From Lichenostomus cassidix (lineage: Eukaryota; Chordata; Aves; Passeriformes; Meliphagidae), in contig CM039195.1 of the NCBI GenBank assembly GCA_008360975.2, forward strand, positions 13,507,010 to 13,571,009: a DNA stretch of 64,000 nucleotides. The letters run 5' to 3'. This document shows positions 62,129 through 64,000 of the stretch, in pieces. A program made the translations under genes and the position numbers. How positions within the stretch are numbered: the stretch's first letter is position 1; the number at the start of each line of letters is the position of its first letter. A model generated the notes under the pieces. The model saw only the letters and a list, made by a program, of their open reading frames with translations. It was not told the DNA's origin and did no database searches.

Positions 62129-62579
62129 CGCTCTTCTGCTTTGAACCTGGTGTCTTTGCTTCGTTTGCAGCAGCGCCAGGACACAGGCAAGGCTGCCCTG
62201 GGCCTGGAGTGTTTCAGGATCCCCTCTCCCAGTGGCTCAGCACATCCGAGCTGGGGCTGCTACAAACACCCCGTTCCAGCTATGAAGTGGCTGCCAGCTA
62301 TGTTTGGCCAGGTGCATCCAGGGCTCAGCCCCAGCAGCCCAGCTCTGCCACATCAGCTGTGGTGTGAGGCCTACCAGACAGGGCTTTGCTGAACCCTCGG
62401 GCTCCCCTGTGACACCCACAGGTCCTAGGTGTCTTGCTGTGACCTGGCTCCTGTCCCCTCTTCACCTGATCCCTTGGAGATCACTGTTCCTGCCAGGCCC
62501 TTTCCCAGTGAGGCTGTGCCCCTGCATCCCTGCACTGCCCAGTCAATAATTAATTTCAATCTCTTATTTGTGTTGCTAA

Positions 62580-62585
62580 AATAAA
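62580..62585 (+). terminator. Candidate poly(A) signal AATAAA
   Basis: Canonical hexamer 1.2 kb after the UBALD1 stop, on the same strand, with G/T-rich sequence about 10-40 bp downstream. Confidence 0.5.
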
Positions 62586-62599
62586 CATTGTAGGAGGGA

Positions 62600-64000
62600 T
62601 GGTTTCACCCGGGGTTCCTCTTGGATGGCCTGGGCAGGGCCTGGGAGCAAGGGCTGGAGCTGGGGTTGGCCCTTGTGAGCTGCCCTGATTGGAGTTGTGC
62701 TGGAGTTGTGCCCCTCAGTCCTTCCCCACTGAGGTGGAATGGGCCACGCTGGTGGCCTCTGGCGTGAGCCAGGGCTGTGCACCTTCTGTGCCAGCTGTGG
62801 TGAGCACATCAAGGTCAGCGTGGAGTCCTGCTGGGAGTGGGGATGGTCTGAGGCAGGGGTGTGCAGCACAGAGCCACCCAGGGGACACAGAGAAGGGATT
62901 TGCCCCCAGCCTTGAAAGGAGACAGCTGCCTATGAAACCTAGGTGAAGCCACACAGAGACCTAGGTGGTAGGGAGGGACACCTGTCTGTGACTGTCCTGG
63001 GACCACCAGGAGCCATAGGATTGGAAAATTGAGTGCCAGACTTGGACATCTGACTGGTCAGAGAGCTGATGGGGACATGGCACAGTCCAAAAGTGTCAGA
63101 CTGGAAGCATCAAACTGTGGTTGCTGAATTGCTGGGGATGCCCCATGCATCCTGAAAAGCTTGGGCTGCACAGGGGAGGCAACAGAGGGGGAAGCATCTC
63201 TATGGCCTTTGGTGTTACCCCACTGCAATGAGTGGCTGCCAGGGCAGTGTGACCCCAACTCCATCAGTCCCCTAAAGCCAGGCAGCACAGCCTTGGTGCA
63301 CCTGCCCCTCCCCAGCCCCTGTGCCATTTCACAGCCTCCTGGCCAGCCCAGACACCAGTGAGCTTGGCACTGGCCCCCCAGGAGCCTGGCTTTGTCACCT
63401 GTACCTGCAATGCACAAGGACGAGCTGCCTTGTGTGGGGCATGGCACCCCCAGCAGCTCCCTGGGGAGTGCTCAGCAGCACGTGGCAGGGCCGGTGGCCC
63501 AGGGGACTCTCAGGACAGGCACCTGCGTGAATATTTGAGGATGCAGCACATCCCTGTGGTGTGCCAGGAGCAGAGCTGGAGAGTCTTCATTGCTGCAGGT
63601 AGAGAAGCAGAGAGCACAGGGAGAAAGCCATCCACTACAGACCTCAGCAGTGCCACCACCCCACGTGCCGGTGCTTGTTCACAACACCCAAGCCCTGCTC
63701 CAGCAGCACCTTGTTCATGTCTGGGTGCTCCACCATCCCGTGCAGGCGTCACCACGTGCTCCCCTGCCCTCCCCTCAGCCTCCTTGGAGCCATCCACCAT
63801 TGTTTGTCCCCAGCTCCTCCAGTATGGCATGGCCACAAAATCCTGGCATGCTGAGCTGCTTCAGAGTGGGGATATGCCAAGTTTTCAAGCCTGTACTGAG
63901 CTTGGTTCAGGCACCAACCATGGCAAAAGTGGCTCCTGAGCTGTGCCTGGGGACTGTGCTCACCTGGGTGTCCTCCATGTCACCCCACAGCTGCTCTGCA
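62600..64000. other. Downstream intergenic DNA, no gene recognised
   Basis: Moderately GC-rich sequence with short ORFs on both strands. None shows a known domain, splice-framed exon or family similarity. Confidence 0.6.

Larger units (their letters stand above)
61337..62585 (+). other. UBALD1: UBALD1 3' UTR (probable)
   Basis: No ORF of note follows the stop. A variant signal AATACA at 62,123-62,128 is followed by GT-rich sequence, and a canonical AATAAA lies at 62,580-62,585. Either or both could end the transcript. Confidence 0.6.

Noticed and set aside
63358..63939. 193-codon ORF near the right edge
   Set aside because: I looked for a downstream neighbour such as CDIP1 and found no match; the translation has no domain signal.

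Overview
The window is vertebrate nuclear DNA, almost certainly from a bird. The evidence is the long-intron gene structure with GT-AG splicing, many 3'-terminal CR1 LINE fragments of the avian type, two CpG-island promoters, and proteins that can be read exon by exon against well-known vertebrate families. Species cannot be fixed from the sequence; a songbird-like genome is plausible. There is no prokaryotic operon, CRISPR array or viral genome here.

Two protein genes explain the coding content. MGRN1 (mahogunin, a RING E3 ubiquitin ligase) runs on the minus strand from about 48,720 down past the left edge. Sixteen coding exons were placed to the base, with phases that join without a break into 547 residues plus one base. 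The last exon lies outside the window. UBALD1 (UBA-like domain containing 1) runs on the plus strand from 54,120 to 61,336 in three coding exons (162 aa). The genes are divergent, with start codons 5.5 kb apart. As I recall it, human 16p13.3 has the same head-to-head MGRN1/UBALD1 arrangement, so this is conserved synteny.

Layout: 1-48,580 MGRN1 exons and introns; 48,040-48,860 MGRN1 CpG-island promoter; 48,860-49,400 a GGGAAT-type hexamer repeat and a 40-bp minisatellite; 49,400-53,550 intergenic DNA with one CR1 scrap; 53,560-55,300 UBALD1 CpG-island promoter and exon 1; 54,228-59,970 UBALD1 intron 1; 59,971-61,336 exons 2 and 3; then 3' UTR with candidate poly(A) signals near 62,123 and 62,580. 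From 62,600 to 64,000 no gene was recognised. The introns hold nine CR1 fragments in all with the flanking DNA, one hAT-Charlie MITE with terminal repeats and target duplication, two MIR-like relics and a 148-bp pentanucleotide array.

No wholly new biological system was found. The most interesting signals are transcript-level: a 24-nt candidate microexon in MGRN1 intron 4 that keeps the frame, an alternative exon 12 with three in-frame splice donors around a basic nuclear-localisation-type patch, a GC-AG intron 2, an open read-through at the exon 16 donor, and ZNF143-type motifs in both divergent promoters.
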